Assembly (NCBI RefSeq): GCF_003385235.1
Contig: NZ_PQIA01000005.1
Span: 1 to 64,000, forward strand
Source: Amycolatopsis circi
Lineage (GTDB): Bacteria > Actinomycetota > Actinomycetes > Mycobacteriales > Pseudonocardiaceae
Direction: 5' to 3'
DNA length: 64,000 nucleotides
Shown here: positions 34,655 through 47,733 of the stretch, piece after piece
Numbering within the stretch: position 1 is the stretch's first letter
How the letters are laid out: each line of letters begins with the position of its first letter
Translations under genes and position numbers: made by a program
Notes under the pieces: model-generated
What the model was told of the DNA's origin: nothing
Database searches by the model: none
The model's input: only the letters and a program-made list of their open reading frames with translations

Positions 34655-34697
34655 ACGGTAGCCACTTACCAGTGGCTCACGCCGCGCCACCTAGGCT
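34655..34697. promoter_or_regulatory. Back-to-back leaderless promoters
   Basis: Minus strand TACCGT (34660-34655) lies 7 nt before the dehydrogenase ATG; plus strand TAGGCT (34692-34697) lies 8 nt before the LppZ-like ATG. The two start codons are only 58 bp apart. Confidence 0.5.
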
Positions 34698-34705
34698 GGG
34701 GCATC

Positions 34706-35914
34706 ATGCGTACCCGGTACCGGTGGTCGGCGCCGCTGGCCCTCCTCGCCTGCGGCGGCCTCATGCTCTCGGGCTGCGCGCGGTTCGACGACACCGCCGC
34801 CGGCCAGACGTTCACCCCCGCGCCGGTGCCGAGCCCGGAATCTCCGCCGCAGGTCCAGGAGCACGGCGACGGCTCGGGCAACGGCCCCCGCACCGGCCCC
34901 GCGCAGGCGCCGCCCTCGCCGGTTCCGCCTCCGCAGGGCTGCAAGGACTTCGACAAAGCCGTCATCGCCACCTGTCTGGACACCGTCGCCGCCGTCGCCG
35001 GACTTCCCGGCGAGGGCTCCGCGCCCTCCGCACTCGCCGGTGAACGGAAAACCGGCCGGGTCATGCTGGCCAGCTCCGGACACGACGCGACGTCGTTCGC
35101 ACAACTGGACGTCCAGGCCGACGGCGACGGCGGGCTCACCAGCCTGGCGCTGTCGCCGAGCTACGTCGAGGACCAGTTGGTCTTCGCGTACGTCACCACA
35201 GCGTCGGACAACCGAGTCGTGCGCTTCGCCAAGGGCCAAGCCCCGAAGCCGGTGCTGACCGGGATCCCCAAGGGCTCGACCGGCAACCGCGGCGCGCTGG
35301 CCAGCGACGGAAGCGGCGCACTGCTCGTCGCGACGGGCGACGCCGGCAACCCTGCCGCAGCCGCGGATCCGAATTCCCTGGCAGGCAAGGTTCTGCGGAT
35401 CGACGTGGCCGGAAAACCGGCGACGGGGAATCCCGCGTCCGGATCCGCCGTCTACGCCTCGGGCCTGCACTCCCCCGGCGGCATCTGCCGTTCGTCCGAC
35501 GGGAAGCGCATGTGGGTGACCGATCATCCGGCCAACGGCCCCGACGCGGTGTACCGCCTCCAGGCCGGACAGCCGCTCAGCACGCCCGCGTGGACCTGGC
35601 AGGACAAGCCCTCCCTCGGCGGCTGCGTGGATTTCGTCGACGCGAACGGCATCCTCGGCATCGCGTCGTCCACCGGACTGCAGAACGTGCCGGTCAACAA
35701 GGACGGGGCCGTCACTGGCAAGCCGACGGTCACCCTCGACGGCAAAAGCAAGGCCGCCACGACGTACGGCCGGCTTTCTTCCATGAGCATGATCAACTCC
35801 CAGCTGGCCGTCGCCGGGACCGTCAACAAGGACGGTGGCAAACCAGTCTCCAGCGATGACCGCGTGGTCCTGATCGTGGTGAGCGACACGGGCGGCGGTC
35901 CGGGCAAGGACTGA
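34706..35914 (+). CDS. PQQ-dependent sugar dehydrogenase-like lipoprotein (LppZ-like)
   Basis: A 402-aa lipoprotein: signal peptide with lipobox LMLSGC, a Pro-rich linker to about residue 75, then a six-bladed glucose/sorbosone-dehydrogenase propeller (GLTSLALSPSYVEDQLVFAYVTTA, RGALASDGSGALLVATGDAGNPAAAADPNSLAGKVLRIDVAGK, VYASGLHSPGGICRS). M. tuberculosis LppZ (Rv3006) is the expected counterpart by position. Whether it binds PQQ or is a non-enzymatic propeller is unknown. Confidence 0.88.
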   Translation: MRTRYRWSAPLALLACGGLMLSGCARFDDTAAGQTFTPAPVPSPESPPQVQEHGDGSGNGPRTGPAQAPPSPVPPPQGCKDFDKAVIATCLDTVAAVAGLPGEGSAPSALAGERKTGRVMLASSGHDATSFAQLDVQADGDGGLTSLALSPSYVEDQLVFAYVTTASDNRVVRFAKGQAPKPVLTGIPKGSTGNRGALASDGSGALLVATGDAGNPAAAADPNSLAGKVLRIDVAGKPATGNPASGSAVYASGLHSPGGICRSSDGKRMWVTDHPANGPDAVYRLQAGQPLSTPAWTWQDKPSLGGCVDFVDANGILGIASSTGLQNVPVNKDGAVTGKPTVTLDGKSKAATTYGRLSSMSMINSQLAVAGTVNKDGGKPVSSDDRVVLIVVSDTGGGPGKD

Positions 35915-35973
35915 GGTCGAGCGCGGCCTGGTTGAGCCCTGTCCGAGGCCGGGGAGGCCGGTTGACCTGCGAT

Positions 35974-36598
35974 TAGCCGTTTACTGGCGACAGCCGATCC
36001 GGCCATCGCGACCGACGACGCTCAGCCTCACGCGAGTTGCCCGTCCGCCCTGCCAGCCGCTCCCGGCCAACACCGGACCTGGCCGGATTCGCCACTTAAT
36101 GGCGACGATCACCGACCCGCCATCGCCGCTAACCCGGCACCGGCCCGGATCGACGTCGCCCTGACATCACCGCCACTACCGACTGCGGCATCGGCCGGCC
36201 CCATCTCCGTCGCCGGTCAACAGTAGCTCCGTGAGATCCGCCTCTGTCCCATTCGTCGCCCAGCGGCTAACTCGATGACGATGGCAACCCGTCTCGAGGC
36301 ATCTCGTCGCCACCCGACGGCAAATCCGTTAGGTCCTGCTCCTCGGCCAGGACCACCCCGACCCCGTCGCCACTCAACGGCGAATCCCCCAAACTCGCCT
36401 ATCGGCTGAGAGCACCTGGTCGCCACTCAACGGCTATCCGCCTAGAGCCGCCTCTCAACCGAGAGCACGTCGCCACACAGCGGCGAATCCGCCAAAGGCC
36501 ACGTCAACCGAGGGGACGATCCCTGTCGCCATTTAACGGCGAAACCTTCCAAGAACTCCCACAACCAGGGAACACCCACGTCGCCATTCAGCGGCGAC
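35974..36598 (+). repeat. Array E: palindromic repeats in a convergent gap
   Basis: Copies start at 35974, 36089, 36123, 36253, 36307, 36367, 36420, 36470, 36536 and 36581, in the 673-bp gap between the LppZ-like gene and the converging membrane protein gene. Most are symmetric (TCGCC to GGCGA). The last copy overlaps the 3' end of the membrane protein gene and provides its TGA and the final four Arg codons. No gene is supported between. Confidence 0.85.
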
Positions 36599-37106
36599 GA
36601 CGAGAAGCCCGGCTCTCCGCCCGAGCCGCCCGGACGTCCACGATCGCCACCACAACCGATCCGACCGCGAACGCCATCGCCAGATACCGCCCGACTCCGC
36701 CCGAGATCGACACGCCCGCAGCATCCAGGAACGCCCGCTGATCGCTGTCGAACACCCAGGCCAGCGTCGTCCAGCCGATCACCATCAGCAAAACCGTCGC
36801 CAGCCCGCCCACCAGCCACAGTTGCGGCAGACCGCTCACGCGCGCTTTGGTGACCTGCCCGCACAACACCACCGCAAGCCCCACCACGGCGAGCAGCAGC
36901 GGCGGACCCCACGAGAAGAGATCCGAATGCCACGCCGTACGAACGACGTCGCTGTGCGGCAACGTCCCGAACGCGTCGCGGACGTCGGACGTCGCGGTGT
37001 CCGCTGACAACACAGTCCAGGGCAGGAGCGTCGACCCGACCGCGAGCAGCCCGGCCGCCAGGCCGAGCCACTCGCGCCAGGTGACGCGTCGGAGCGAGAA
37101 GGCCAC
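36588..37106 (-). CDS. Small membrane protein of unknown function
   Basis: A 172-aa protein with four predicted membrane helices (WLGLAAGLLAVGSTLLPWTVL; PPLLLAVVGLAVVLCG; LWLVGGLATVLLMVIGWTTLAWVF; YLAMAFAVGSVVVAIVDV). I do not recognise a family. GTG 37106 follows directly on the gatB TGA, so it is co-transcribed with gatCAB. Its C-terminus RRRR and stop are encoded within a palindromic repeat copy, suggesting the original end was replaced. Confidence 0.75.
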   Translation of the reverse strand: MAFSLRRVTWREWLGLAAGLLAVGSTLLPWTVLSADTATSDVRDAFGTLPHSDVVRTAWHSDLFSWGPPLLLAVVGLAVVLCGQVTKARVSGLPQLWLVGGLATVLLMVIGWTTLAWVFDSDQRAFLDAAGVSISGGVGRYLAMAFAVGSVVVAIVDVRAARAESRASRRRR

Positions 37107-38612
37107 TCAGGAACCGACGCGCTCGATGATCAGCTCGCGGACGCGCTTGGCGTCGGCCTGGCCCTTGGTCGCCTTCATGACCGCGCCGACGATCGCGCCA
37201 GCCGCCGCGACCTTGCCGCCGCGGATCTTGTCGGCGATGTCCGGCTGTGCGGCCAGGGCTTCGTCGACAGCGGTGAGCAGCGCCGAATCGTCGGAGACAA
37301 CCTTCAGACCGCGCTTCTCGACGACCTCACGCGGCGAACCCTCGCCGGCCAGGACGCCCTGCACGACCTCCTTGGCGAGCTTGTTCGTCAGCTCCCCGGA
37401 GGAAACAAGGCCGATCACCTCGGCGACCTGCGCCGGCGTGATCGCCAGTTCGGTCAGCTCTACCTCGCGCGTGTTGGCTTCCTGCGCCAGCGTGTTGACC
37501 CACCAGCCGCGTGCCTCGTCCGGTTTCGCGCCAGCCTCGACCGTCGCCGCTACGAGGTCGACGGCACCGACGTTCAGCAGGTCGCGCAGCGCTTCGTCGG
37601 AGAGCTTCCACTCGTCCTGGATCCGCTTGCGCCGCTCCCACGGCATCTCCGGCAGCGTCGCGCGCAGTTCCTCGACCCACTCGCGCGACGGCGCGATCGG
37701 CACGAGGTCGGGCTCCGGGAAGTACCGGTAGTCCTCCGCGGTTTCCTTGGCGCGCCCGGACGACGTGGTGCCGTCGGCCTCCTGGAAGTGCCGCGTCTCC
37801 TGCCGGATCGATCCGCCTTCGGCGAGAATCGCCGCCTGCCGGGTCATCTCGTACCGCACCGCGCGCTCGACGCTGCGCAGCGAGTTGACGTTCTTCGTCT
37901 CCGTGCGCGTGCCGAATTCCGTCGCGTCCTTGGCCATCAGCGACACGTTCGCGTCGCAGCGCAGGGAGCCCTGGTCCATGCGGACGTCGGACACGTCGAG
38001 CGCCCGCAGCAGGTCGCGCAGCGCGGTGACGTACGCGCGCGCCACCTCGGGAGCCCGCTCGCCGGTGCCGGTGATCGGCTTGGTGACGATCTCGATCAGC
38101 GGCACCCCGGCGCGGTTGTAGTCGAGCAGCGAGTGCTCGGCACCGTGGATCCGGCCGGTCGCGCCGCCGATGTGCAGCGACTTGCCGGTGTCCTCCTCCA
38201 TGTGCGCGCGCTCGATCTCGACGCGCACGACCTCGCCGTCGTCCAGCGTCACGTCGAGGTAGCCGTCGAACGCGATCGGCTCGTCGTACTGCGACGTCTG
38301 GAAGTTCTTCGGCATGTCCGGGTAGAAGTAGTTCTTCCGGGCGAACCGGCACCACTCCGCGATCTCGCAGTTGAGCGCGAGACCGATCCGGATCGCGCCC
38401 TCCACCGCCTTGCCGTTCACGGCGGGCAGCGAACCGGGCAGGCCGAGGCAGGTCGGGCACGTCTTGGTGTTCGGCTCGCCGCCGAACTCGTTGACGCAGC
38501 CGCAGAACATCTTCGTGTTCGTGCTGAGCTCCACGTGGACCTCGAGCCCGAGCACGGGGTCGAACCGCTCGAGGACCTCGGCGTAGTCCATCAACTCGGC
38601 CACGGCAGTCAC
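37107..38612 (-). CDS. gatB: Asp-tRNA(Asn)/Glu-tRNA(Gln) amidotransferase subunit B
   Basis: Kinase and tRNA-binding subunit of GatCAB, which converts misacylated Glu-tRNA(Gln) or Asp-tRNA(Asn). At 501 aa it carries the signature [19 protein letters not shown] near the start, the zinc-binding cysteines CGC and [18 protein letters not shown], and the C-terminal YqeY-like tail. Its GTG start overlaps the gatA TGA (GTGA), showing tight coupling. Confidence 0.96.
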   Translation of the reverse strand: MTAVAELMDYAEVLERFDPVLGLEVHVELSTNTKMFCGCVNEFGGEPNTKTCPTCLGLPGSLPAVNGKAVEGAIRIGLALNCEIAEWCRFARKNYFYPDMPKNFQTSQYDEPIAFDGYLDVTLDDGEVVRVEIERAHMEEDTGKSLHIGGATGRIHGAEHSLLDYNRAGVPLIEIVTKPITGTGERAPEVARAYVTALRDLLRALDVSDVRMDQGSLRCDANVSLMAKDATEFGTRTETKNVNSLRSVERAVRYEMTRQAAILAEGGSIRQETRHFQEADGTTSSGRAKETAEDYRYFPEPDLVPIAPSREWVEELRATLPEMPWERRKRIQDEWKLSDEALRDLLNVGAVDLVAATVEAGAKPDEARGWWVNTLAQEANTREVELTELAITPAQVAEVIGLVSSGELTNKLAKEVVQGVLAGEGSPREVVEKRGLKVVSDDSALLTAVDEALAAQPDIADKIRGGKVAAAGAIVGAVMKATKGQADAKRVRELIIERVGS

Positions 38613-40126
38613 TTGGTTCCTCCCAGCTCCGGAGCCTGGTGCACGAGCGAGCCGCCGGCAGCGGCGTCGCGCGCGGCCTCGTACGCCGCGCCGACGCGGT
38701 ACAGCCGGTCGTCGGCGAGCGCGGGGGCCATGATCTGCAGGCCGACCGGCATCCCGTCCTCGTCGGACAGTCCGCTCGGGACGCTCATGGCGGCGTTGCC
38801 CGCGAGGTTCGACGGGATGGTGCACAGGTCGGCGAGGTACATCGCCATCGGGTCGTCCACACGCTCGCCGAGCTTGAACGCCGTGGTCGGCGTCGTCGGC
38901 GACACGAGCACGTCGACCTTCTCGAAGGCCTGCGTGAAGTCGCGCGTGATGAGCGTGCGCACCTTCTGCGCGGAGCCGTAGTACGCGTCGTAGTAGCCCG
39001 ACGAAAGCGCGTACGTGCCGAGCATGATGCGACGCTTCACTTCAGCGCCGAAGCCCTTCTCGCGCGTGAGCGACATGACTTCTTCGGCACTGTGCTCACC
39101 GTCGTCCGAGACGCGCAGGCCGTACCGCATCGCGTCGAAGCGCGCGAGGTTCGACGACGCTTCACTCGGCGCGATCAGGTAGTACGCAGGCAGCGCGTAC
39201 GTGAAGTGCGGGCACGAAACCTCGACCACTTCGGCACCGAGAGCGCGAAGCTGCTCCACGGCCGCCTCGAACGACCGCAGCACGCCTGGCTGGTAGCCGT
39301 CGCCGCCGAACTCCTTCACGACGCCGACGCGTACGCCGGTCAGGTCGCCCTTCGCGCCTTCGCGCGCCGCGGCGACAACCGGCGGCACCGGCGCGTCGAT
39401 GGACGTCGAGTCCATCGGGTCGTAGCCGGCGATCGCTTCGTGCAGCAGCGCGGCGTCAAGCACCGTACGCGCGCACGGCCCGGCCTGGTCGAGCGAAGAC
39501 GAGAACGCCACGAGCCCGTAGCGCGACACTCCGCCGTACGTCGGCTTCACGCCCACAGTGCCCGTGACAGAGCCGGGCTGGCGGATCGAGCCGCCAGTGT
39601 CCGTACCGATCGCGAGAGCCGCCTCGAACGCCGAAATTGCCGCTGAGGAGCCGCCGCCCGAACCGCCCGGGATGCGCGCGTGGTCCCACGGGTTGTGCGT
39701 CGGGCCGTACGCCGAGTTCTCCGTGGAGGAGCCCATCGCGAACTCGTCCATGTTCGTCTTGCCGAGGATCACGACGCCCGCTTCGCGCAGCCTGCGCGTG
39801 ACGGTCGCGTCGTACGGCGGCAGCCAACCCTCGAGCGTGCGGGACCCGCAGGTCGTCGGCACGCCCTTCGTGGTCAGCACGTCCTTCAGCGCCAGCGGGA
39901 CGCCAGCCAGCGGCGACGCCGGCTGCTCGCCCGCGGCCAGCTGCTCGTCGACAGCCTTGGCCGCGCCGAGCGCACCTTCGGTGTCGACGTGCAGGAACGC
40001 GTGCACGTGGTCGTCCACCGCGGCGATGCGGTCCAGGTGCGCCTGCGCGACCTCGACCGCGGACACCTCGCGCGTGTGGATCTTCGCCGCCAGTTCGGCG
40101 GCGGTCAGCTTGACGAGTTCGCTCAC
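38609..40126 (-). CDS. gatA: Asp-tRNA(Asn)/Glu-tRNA(Gln) amidotransferase subunit A
   Basis: Glutaminase subunit of GatCAB, 505 aa, amidase-signature family. The Ser-cisSer-Lys triad is visible as Lys in LALKDVL, cisSer in [10 protein letters not shown] and nucleophile Ser in [11 protein letters not shown]. Start GTG 40126 overlaps the gatC TGA. Unlike M. tuberculosis, no pfkA lies between gatA and gatB. Confidence 0.97.
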   Translation of the reverse strand: MSELVKLTAAELAAKIHTREVSAVEVAQAHLDRIAAVDDHVHAFLHVDTEGALGAAKAVDEQLAAGEQPASPLAGVPLALKDVLTTKGVPTTCGSRTLEGWLPPYDATVTRRLREAGVVILGKTNMDEFAMGSSTENSAYGPTHNPWDHARIPGGSGGGSSAAISAFEAALAIGTDTGGSIRQPGSVTGTVGVKPTYGGVSRYGLVAFSSSLDQAGPCARTVLDAALLHEAIAGYDPMDSTSIDAPVPPVVAAAREGAKGDLTGVRVGVVKEFGGDGYQPGVLRSFEAAVEQLRALGAEVVEVSCPHFTYALPAYYLIAPSEASSNLARFDAMRYGLRVSDDGEHSAEEVMSLTREKGFGAEVKRRIMLGTYALSSGYYDAYYGSAQKVRTLITRDFTQAFEKVDVLVSPTTPTTAFKLGERVDDPMAMYLADLCTIPSNLAGNAAMSVPSGLSDEDGMPVGLQIMAPALADDRLYRVGAAYEAARDAAAGGSLVHQAPELGGTK

Positions 40127-40422
40127 TGTTCTTCTCCCAGGATCCGCGGCACCCGGAACCGGCCGTCCTCGGCGGCCGGCGCGGCGGCCAGCGCGTCCTG
40201 CTGTTCGAGGCTGGGCCGGACGGTGTCCTCGCGGAAGACGTTCGTCAGCGGCACGGCGTGCGAGGTCGGCGGGACGTCCTCCTCGGCGACTTCGCTGACC
40301 TTCGCCACCGAGTCCAGGATCTGGTCGAGCTGGCCGGCGAAAACGTCCAGCTCGTCGTCGGTCACGGCCAGCCTGGCCAGCCTGGCGAGGTGTGCGACCT
40401 CGTCTCGGGAAATGTTGGGCAC
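40123..40422 (-). CDS. gatC: Asp-tRNA(Asn)/Glu-tRNA(Gln) amidotransferase subunit C
   Basis: A 99-aa stabilising subunit: [22 protein letters not shown] is the family N-terminus and the C-terminus RFRVPRIL is typical. GTG 40422 has GGAG 8 nt upstream. First gene of gatC-gatA-gatB and the following membrane protein gene. TAGACT at 40475-40470 (minus) could be its -10 box. Confidence 0.94.
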   Translation of the reverse strand: MPNISRDEVAHLARLARLAVTDDELDVFAGQLDQILDSVAKVSEVAEEDVPPTSHAVPLTNVFREDTVRPSLEQQDALAAAPAAEDGRFRVPRILGEEQ

Positions 40423-40640
40423 GCGGGTGACTCCCGGGGTGTGCTGTGCGGGTGCTCTCGGAAGCTGCAAGTCTATGGTGACGGCGTCGGACGGTTCGAC
40501 CGGGTTATCGGGCCGCGGGCGCCGGGCAGGGCGTCCCGCTTGCCGGACAGCGGGCCCTTGCGGGTACCCGGTCTGTCACAATCGGCGCCCGGCAAGCGCG
40601 TCCCACGACAGGGCTGGGACGCCTGAGGCGAGAGGGGCGC

Positions 40641-41297
40641 GTGGTGTCGTTCCTGATCCGGGTCCAGCTGCCGGACTCCCCCGGCACCCTCGGCGCGGTC
40701 GCGACCGCGCTCGGCACGGTCGGGGCCGACATCCTGAGCGTGGACGTGGTGGAACGCGGCGGCGGGCTCGCGATCGACGACCTGGTGGTCGAACTCCCGT
40801 CGGGCCGTCTCCCGGACGCGCTGATCACCGCGGCCGAGAGCGTGGAAGGCGTCGAGGTCGACGCGGTGCGTCCGTACGCGGGCATCCTCGACACGCATCG
40901 CGAGCTGGAGCTGGTCGAGGAGATCGCCGCGCAGCCCAAGGCCGGATTGGATTTGCTCGCCGAGGGTGTGCCGAAGATCATCCGCGCCGGGTGGGCGGTG
41001 ATCGTCGAGCATTCGGAATCGGGACCTCGCCGCTTGGCTTCGTCGAGCGCGGCGCCGGAGAACCCGTTCACGGACTTGCCTTGGCTGCCGCTGGAGCGTG
41101 CGACCGTCCTGGACGGCGAGGATTCCTGGGTCCCGGAGACGTGGAAGGAACTCGGCACCGAGCTGGCTGCCACTCCGCTGGGCAAGCCGGGGAAGGCGAT
41201 GCTCGTCGCCCGGCCGGGCGGGCCCAACTTCCGCGCCGCCGAGGTCGCTCGGCTGGCTCATTTCGCTGGGATCGTCGCGGTGGTTTTGGACGGGTGA
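40641..41297 (+). CDS. ACT domain amino-acid-binding protein
   Basis: A 218-aa protein whose first 75 residues form an ACT domain (FLIRVQLPDSPGTLGAVATALGTVGADILSVDVVER). The remaining 140 residues have no motif I recognise but end in a GNAT-like strand pattern (KAMLVARPGGPNFRAAEVARLAHFAGIVAVVLDG). A gene of the same layout (Rv3013) sits between gatC and ligA in M. tuberculosis. Likely an amino-acid sensor; ligand unknown. GTG 40641 follows a GGGG-rich ribosome site. The gap to gatC (40423-40640) holds no other gene. Confidence 0.85.
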   Translation: MVSFLIRVQLPDSPGTLGAVATALGTVGADILSVDVVERGGGLAIDDLVVELPSGRLPDALITAAESVEGVEVDAVRPYAGILDTHRELELVEEIAAQPKAGLDLLAEGVPKIIRAGWAVIVEHSESGPRRLASSSAAPENPFTDLPWLPLERATVLDGEDSWVPETWKELGTELAATPLGKPGKAMLVARPGGPNFRAAEVARLAHFAGIVAVVLDG

Positions 41298-41474
41298 CCC
41301 AAGCCTTGGGTCGACTGTCCCAATAGGCTCGGGGCAGCCGAGTTGGGCGCGTTTGGCGTTTCGGACGCCAACACTCGACTTTTCAGAGCGTTCGAAGACA
41401 GCAACTCGAGGCTGGTGCCACTATTCGTTGCATGCGGACGCAATCGCTATCCGCTGTCCTCAAGTGCAGACAAT

Positions 41475-41514
41475 CTCCCCCTAAAAGGGGAACTTGCCCG
41501 GCAATGACTGCCGG
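41475..41514 (-). terminator. Hairpin pair downstream of the PASTA lipoprotein gene
   Basis: TCCCC/GGGGA around CTAAAA (about 41475-41491) and CCGGCA/TGCCGG around ATGAC (41498-41514) lie between the ACT gene and the converging PASTA gene. The second is 29 nt beyond the PASTA stop. No palindromic-family repeat is present in this 245-bp gap, the only roomy convergent gap without one. Confidence 0.5.
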
Positions 41515-41542
41515 TTCCTTTGGCGTGCCAGACGGCGGCAAT

Positions 41543-41944
41543 TCAACACTTGTCGGCATAGAGCGTGACGACTGTGCCAGCAGAAACCACAGTGCCGGGC
41601 TTGGGATCCTGCCCGGTCTGACACCAGTTCCGGTCGATGATCATCGGCCGCTTCTTCCCGGACGAGTCGACCTCTCGCAGGTTGTACAGCCCAGCAGCCT
41701 GCATGGCGTCCTGTGCGTCCTGATGATTCATGCCGGAAACGTCAGGGACTTTGATCGCCGCCGGCTGTGCGGCACTGACCGGAGCGCTCACGGTCGCCGT
41801 CGCGGACTCGGTTGCTGTCGCGGTCACAGTCCCCATCGTGACCGTCGTTGAGGTGCCGCCGGGCTGTGGTGCCGCGTTGCACGCGACGGCAAGAAACGCG
41901 GCAACGCCAACGACCGTAACTGCGGCTTGAACGAACTTCGCCAT
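41543..41944 (-). CDS. PASTA domain lipoprotein
   Basis: A 133-aa secreted protein: signal peptide with lipobox AVAC, a Thr/Ala-rich linker (TSTTVTMGTVTATATESATATV), and one PASTA domain (IKVPDVSGMNHQDAQDAMQAAGLYNL to DPKPGTVVSAGTVVTLY) with two Cys likely to be disulphide-bonded. PASTA domains bind peptidoglycan or beta-lactams. ATG 41944 has GGAAG 7 nt upstream. GC content is lower than in its neighbours. Confidence 0.85.
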   Translation of the reverse strand: MAKFVQAAVTVVGVAAFLAVACNAAPQPGGTSTTVTMGTVTATATESATATVSAPVSAAQPAAIKVPDVSGMNHQDAQDAMQAAGLYNLREVDSSGKKRPMIIDRNWCQTGQDPKPGTVVSAGTVVTLYADKC

Positions 41945-42183
41945 GATCACGCTTCCTCGATACGAGTCGGTACTTCACGCGTGACAGCTTGAGTCGAAGC
42001 CAGACATCTACACCTTACAACCCATAGCCGATTGAAGCTCGCCAAACAGGCGAGCCAGGAACAACCGTCCGCCAACGGCAGCCGTGAACGTCTACGCCCG
42101 ACGACGCTCACCGCCAGGCACCTCAAGCACCCGAAGGCACCCGACGACACTCGACGAGAGCCGGGACGAGGTCCACCAAGCCG

Positions 42184-42247
42184 TCGCCACTCAACGGCGA
42201 ATACCGGCGATGAACCCCGCCCAAGACTTTCGCCAAAAAACGGCAAA
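42184..42247 (+). repeat. Two palindromic repeats beside the GNAT gene
   Basis: TCGCCACTCAACGGCGAA (42184-42201) and TCGCCAAAAAACGGCAAA (42230-42247). The A6-centred copy lies 25 bp beyond the GNAT stop. The rest of 41945-42272 shows nothing recognisable. Confidence 0.75.
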
Positions 42248-42272
42248 TGCCGCTGACCTGCGAAAACCAGCC

Positions 42273-45641
<3,369 letters not shown>

Positions 45642-45661
45642 GATTCGGAATTTCCCCCGGT

Positions 45662-45731
45662 TGTTTCTCTTCACCAGCCACGGTACGCGTCACGGCTGTT
45701 TCTCTTCACCAGCCACGGTACGCGTCACGGC
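45662..45731. repeat. Perfect 35-bp tandem duplication
   Basis: Two identical adjacent 35-bp units (45662-45696 and 45697-45731) lie 21-90 bp upstream of the uncharacterised gene and just after the end of the MetE-like gene. Each contains ACGGTACGCGTCACGG, whose minus strand includes TACCGT, a TANNNT element. The duplication thus doubles a possible -10 region. It is recent since the copies are identical. Confidence 0.9.
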
Positions 45732-45749
45732 CGCAGCACGTCCTCGAAA

Positions 45750-46784
45750 TCACCAGTTCTCGGGTGGCTCCACGAACCCTTTGCCCAGATCGCGGCTAAG
45801 AGCGAGCGCCCGGCGCATCCACTCGTTCGTGGCACCGGCCAGACCGCACGCAGGCGTCGGGACAGCTCGCTCGGCAAGGATTGAACGGTTGAATCCAAGC
45901 CGGTCCACGAGCCTGAGCGCCGGCGCTGCGAGGTCCTTCAGCTCCGGAGCCTTCACCGGGTCCGTGGCCGGCACGAGGCCCAGGAAGAACGAAGTACCGC
46001 TGTCCCAGGCCTCGCCGATCTCGTCCAGAAGCTGGGCAGACGCGCCGGCGAGCATGCTGATGTCGAACGCGACGGCCCCAGCACCCGCGGCGCGGAAGAG
46101 TGCGATCGGCGGCCGCGGAGCGCAGCAGTGGACGATGACGGGCTGCCCGGTCATCGCGCCGATCCGTTCGATCGTCGTCGCAAGCAGCTCCCGAACCTCC
46201 GGCTCAGGCACCGCGGGGACGTTGCCGTATCCCGACGGAGTGGACAGTTTTCCGGCGAGAACGGCAGGCAGCGACGGCTCGTCGAGCTGCACGACCACCG
46301 GCGCGTCAGTCCTCGCAGTCAGCTCGGCGACGTGCTGAACAAGCCCGTCGAGCAGCGAGGAGGTGAAGTCCCGCAGCGCTCCGCGGTCGGTGAGCACCCG
46401 ATGTCCCCTGGGAAGCTCGATCCCCGCGCCGAGCGTCCAAGGCCCGGCGATCTGGGTCTTGAGGACCGCTGGCGCACCAGCGTTCTCGCGAGCGGCCTGG
46501 ACGGCGTCGAGGTCCCATTGGAGCAGGTCATGGCCACGACGGTGGTCGTGACCAGGCCGCCCGGCAACGCGGTAACCGCTGGGCACCACCTCGACTGCGA
46601 GGTCCACAAGCAACGCCGCAGTCCGGCCGAGCAGGTCCGCACCGACGCCGCGAGCCGGCAATTCAGGCACATACGGGAAGCCAGAAAGCTCTCCGAACAC
46701 CACAGCAGCGGCCTCGACGGGATCGGTCCCCGGCATAGACCCGATTCCTGTCGCCGCGCCCGCAGGCCAAGGTCGTTCGCTCAC
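45750..46784 (-). CDS. Methionine synthase-like protein (MetE C-terminal-domain family)
   Basis: A 344-aa zinc-dependent TIM-barrel protein of the UROD/MetE superfamily. Zn ligand candidates are His-Cys in PVIVHCCAPRP (about residue 215) and Cys in VPTPACGLAGATNEW; substrate-contact residues lie in VVQLDEPSLPAVL. It is much shorter than full MetE (about 750 aa), so it lacks the N-terminal half and may act as a core-type methionine synthase or on another thiol. M. tuberculosis Rv3015c is the positional counterpart. GTG 46784 is chosen since the family similarity begins at PWPAGAATGIGSMPG. Confidence 0.85.
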   Translation of the reverse strand: MSERPWPAGAATGIGSMPGTDPVEAAAVVFGELSGFPYVPELPARGVGADLLGRTAALLVDLAVEVVPSGYRVAGRPGHDHRRGHDLLQWDLDAVQAARENAGAPAVLKTQIAGPWTLGAGIELPRGHRVLTDRGALRDFTSSLLDGLVQHVAELTARTDAPVVVQLDEPSLPAVLAGKLSTPSGYGNVPAVPEPEVRELLATTIERIGAMTGQPVIVHCCAPRPPIALFRAAGAGAVAFDISMLAGASAQLLDEIGEAWDSGTSFFLGLVPATDPVKAPELKDLAAPALRLVDRLGFNRSILAERAVPTPACGLAGATNEWMRRALALSRDLGKGFVEPPENW

Positions 46785-46930
46785 AGGCCGGATTGTCGCG
46801 GAACGGGCGACTGGCGTGCGCACCGCCCCTTCGGACAAGCTTCACCCGACCGCGCGGCAATAGCCGGACATTCGCCGCATATCCCTTTGCCTGCACCGAA
46901 TTCGCGGTCACCGCGTTAGTCTGGATCGTC

Positions 46931-47629
46931 ATGACCAGCTCCGCCCCGCCACCGCCCGGCAAAACACCCGGTGACGCATCCGCCCGGGAGCCGCGGCGGG
47001 GAATCATGCCCGGAGCACCGTACCGCCGGGCTTCAAGCCGCTCCTATGAGCGGACGCTCTTCACCGAGCCGGTCCTGTACGTCAGCCGGGAGGCAAAGCC
47101 GACCGCCGTCGGCCAGGAGTACGGCGTGTTCGACCGCCAGGGCCTCCACATTGGCGGGGTTGCCGTCACCACCCCGAGCTTCCTGCGCAAAGTCGTTCAG
47201 CTTCTGTGGAAATCCGACCAGTACGTCAGCCGCAGGTTCGAGGTCCGCGACGCGAACCAGAGCACCGTCCTCAAGGTCGAGAAACCATCGAAGGACCCGC
47301 TGGCCCGCTTCGTGGTCACCCGCGCGGACGGGACGCCGATTGGCGAAATCGTCCCCACCAATGCAGGCGGCGTCCGTTTCACCCTGCGCGCCGAAGGCAA
47401 GACAATTGCCACCGTAGTTGCCAGTGGGCGGCAACGTTGGGAAGTCACCGTCGAGGACCCGGCCGGCACCGAGGTCGCCCACGTCGGGCACCCATCGGCT
47501 GAGCTTTCGCCGGTCAGAGGCAACACCTGTCTCGTCGAGATCCCGCTGCAGGTCCCCGAGCCGCTAGCCAGCATGCTCGTCGCGACAACGTTGACCATCG
47601 ACATCGCACTGACCGCACAGCGCGGTTGA
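46931..47629 (+). CDS. LURP1/scramblase-like domain protein
   Basis: A 232-aa protein with a Pro-rich 45-residue start and then a tubby-like beta-barrel of the LURP-one/phospholipid scramblase type (FTEPVLYVSREAKPTAVGQEYGVFDRQGLHIG, RRFEVRDANQSTVLKVEKPS). No enzymatic motif. TAGTCT lies 8 nt before ATG 46931, suggesting a leaderless transcript. Membrane association is possible but no transmembrane helix is present. Confidence 0.8.
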   Translation: MTSSAPPPPGKTPGDASAREPRRGIMPGAPYRRASSRSYERTLFTEPVLYVSREAKPTAVGQEYGVFDRQGLHIGGVAVTTPSFLRKVVQLLWKSDQYVSRRFEVRDANQSTVLKVEKPSKDPLARFVVTRADGTPIGEIVPTNAGGVRFTLRAEGKTIATVVASGRQRWEVTVEDPAGTEVAHVGHPSAELSPVRGNTCLVEIPLQVPEPLASMLVATTLTIDIALTAQRG

Positions 47630-47733
47630 TCACGTGACCGGTGTCTCAGCCCCGCCAGGTGGACAGCGACCGGAATACGGCCCAATGTAAGGAAAGTCCG
47701 GGACGCCGTGGTCCCGCCTGGACGGAGGTCGCT

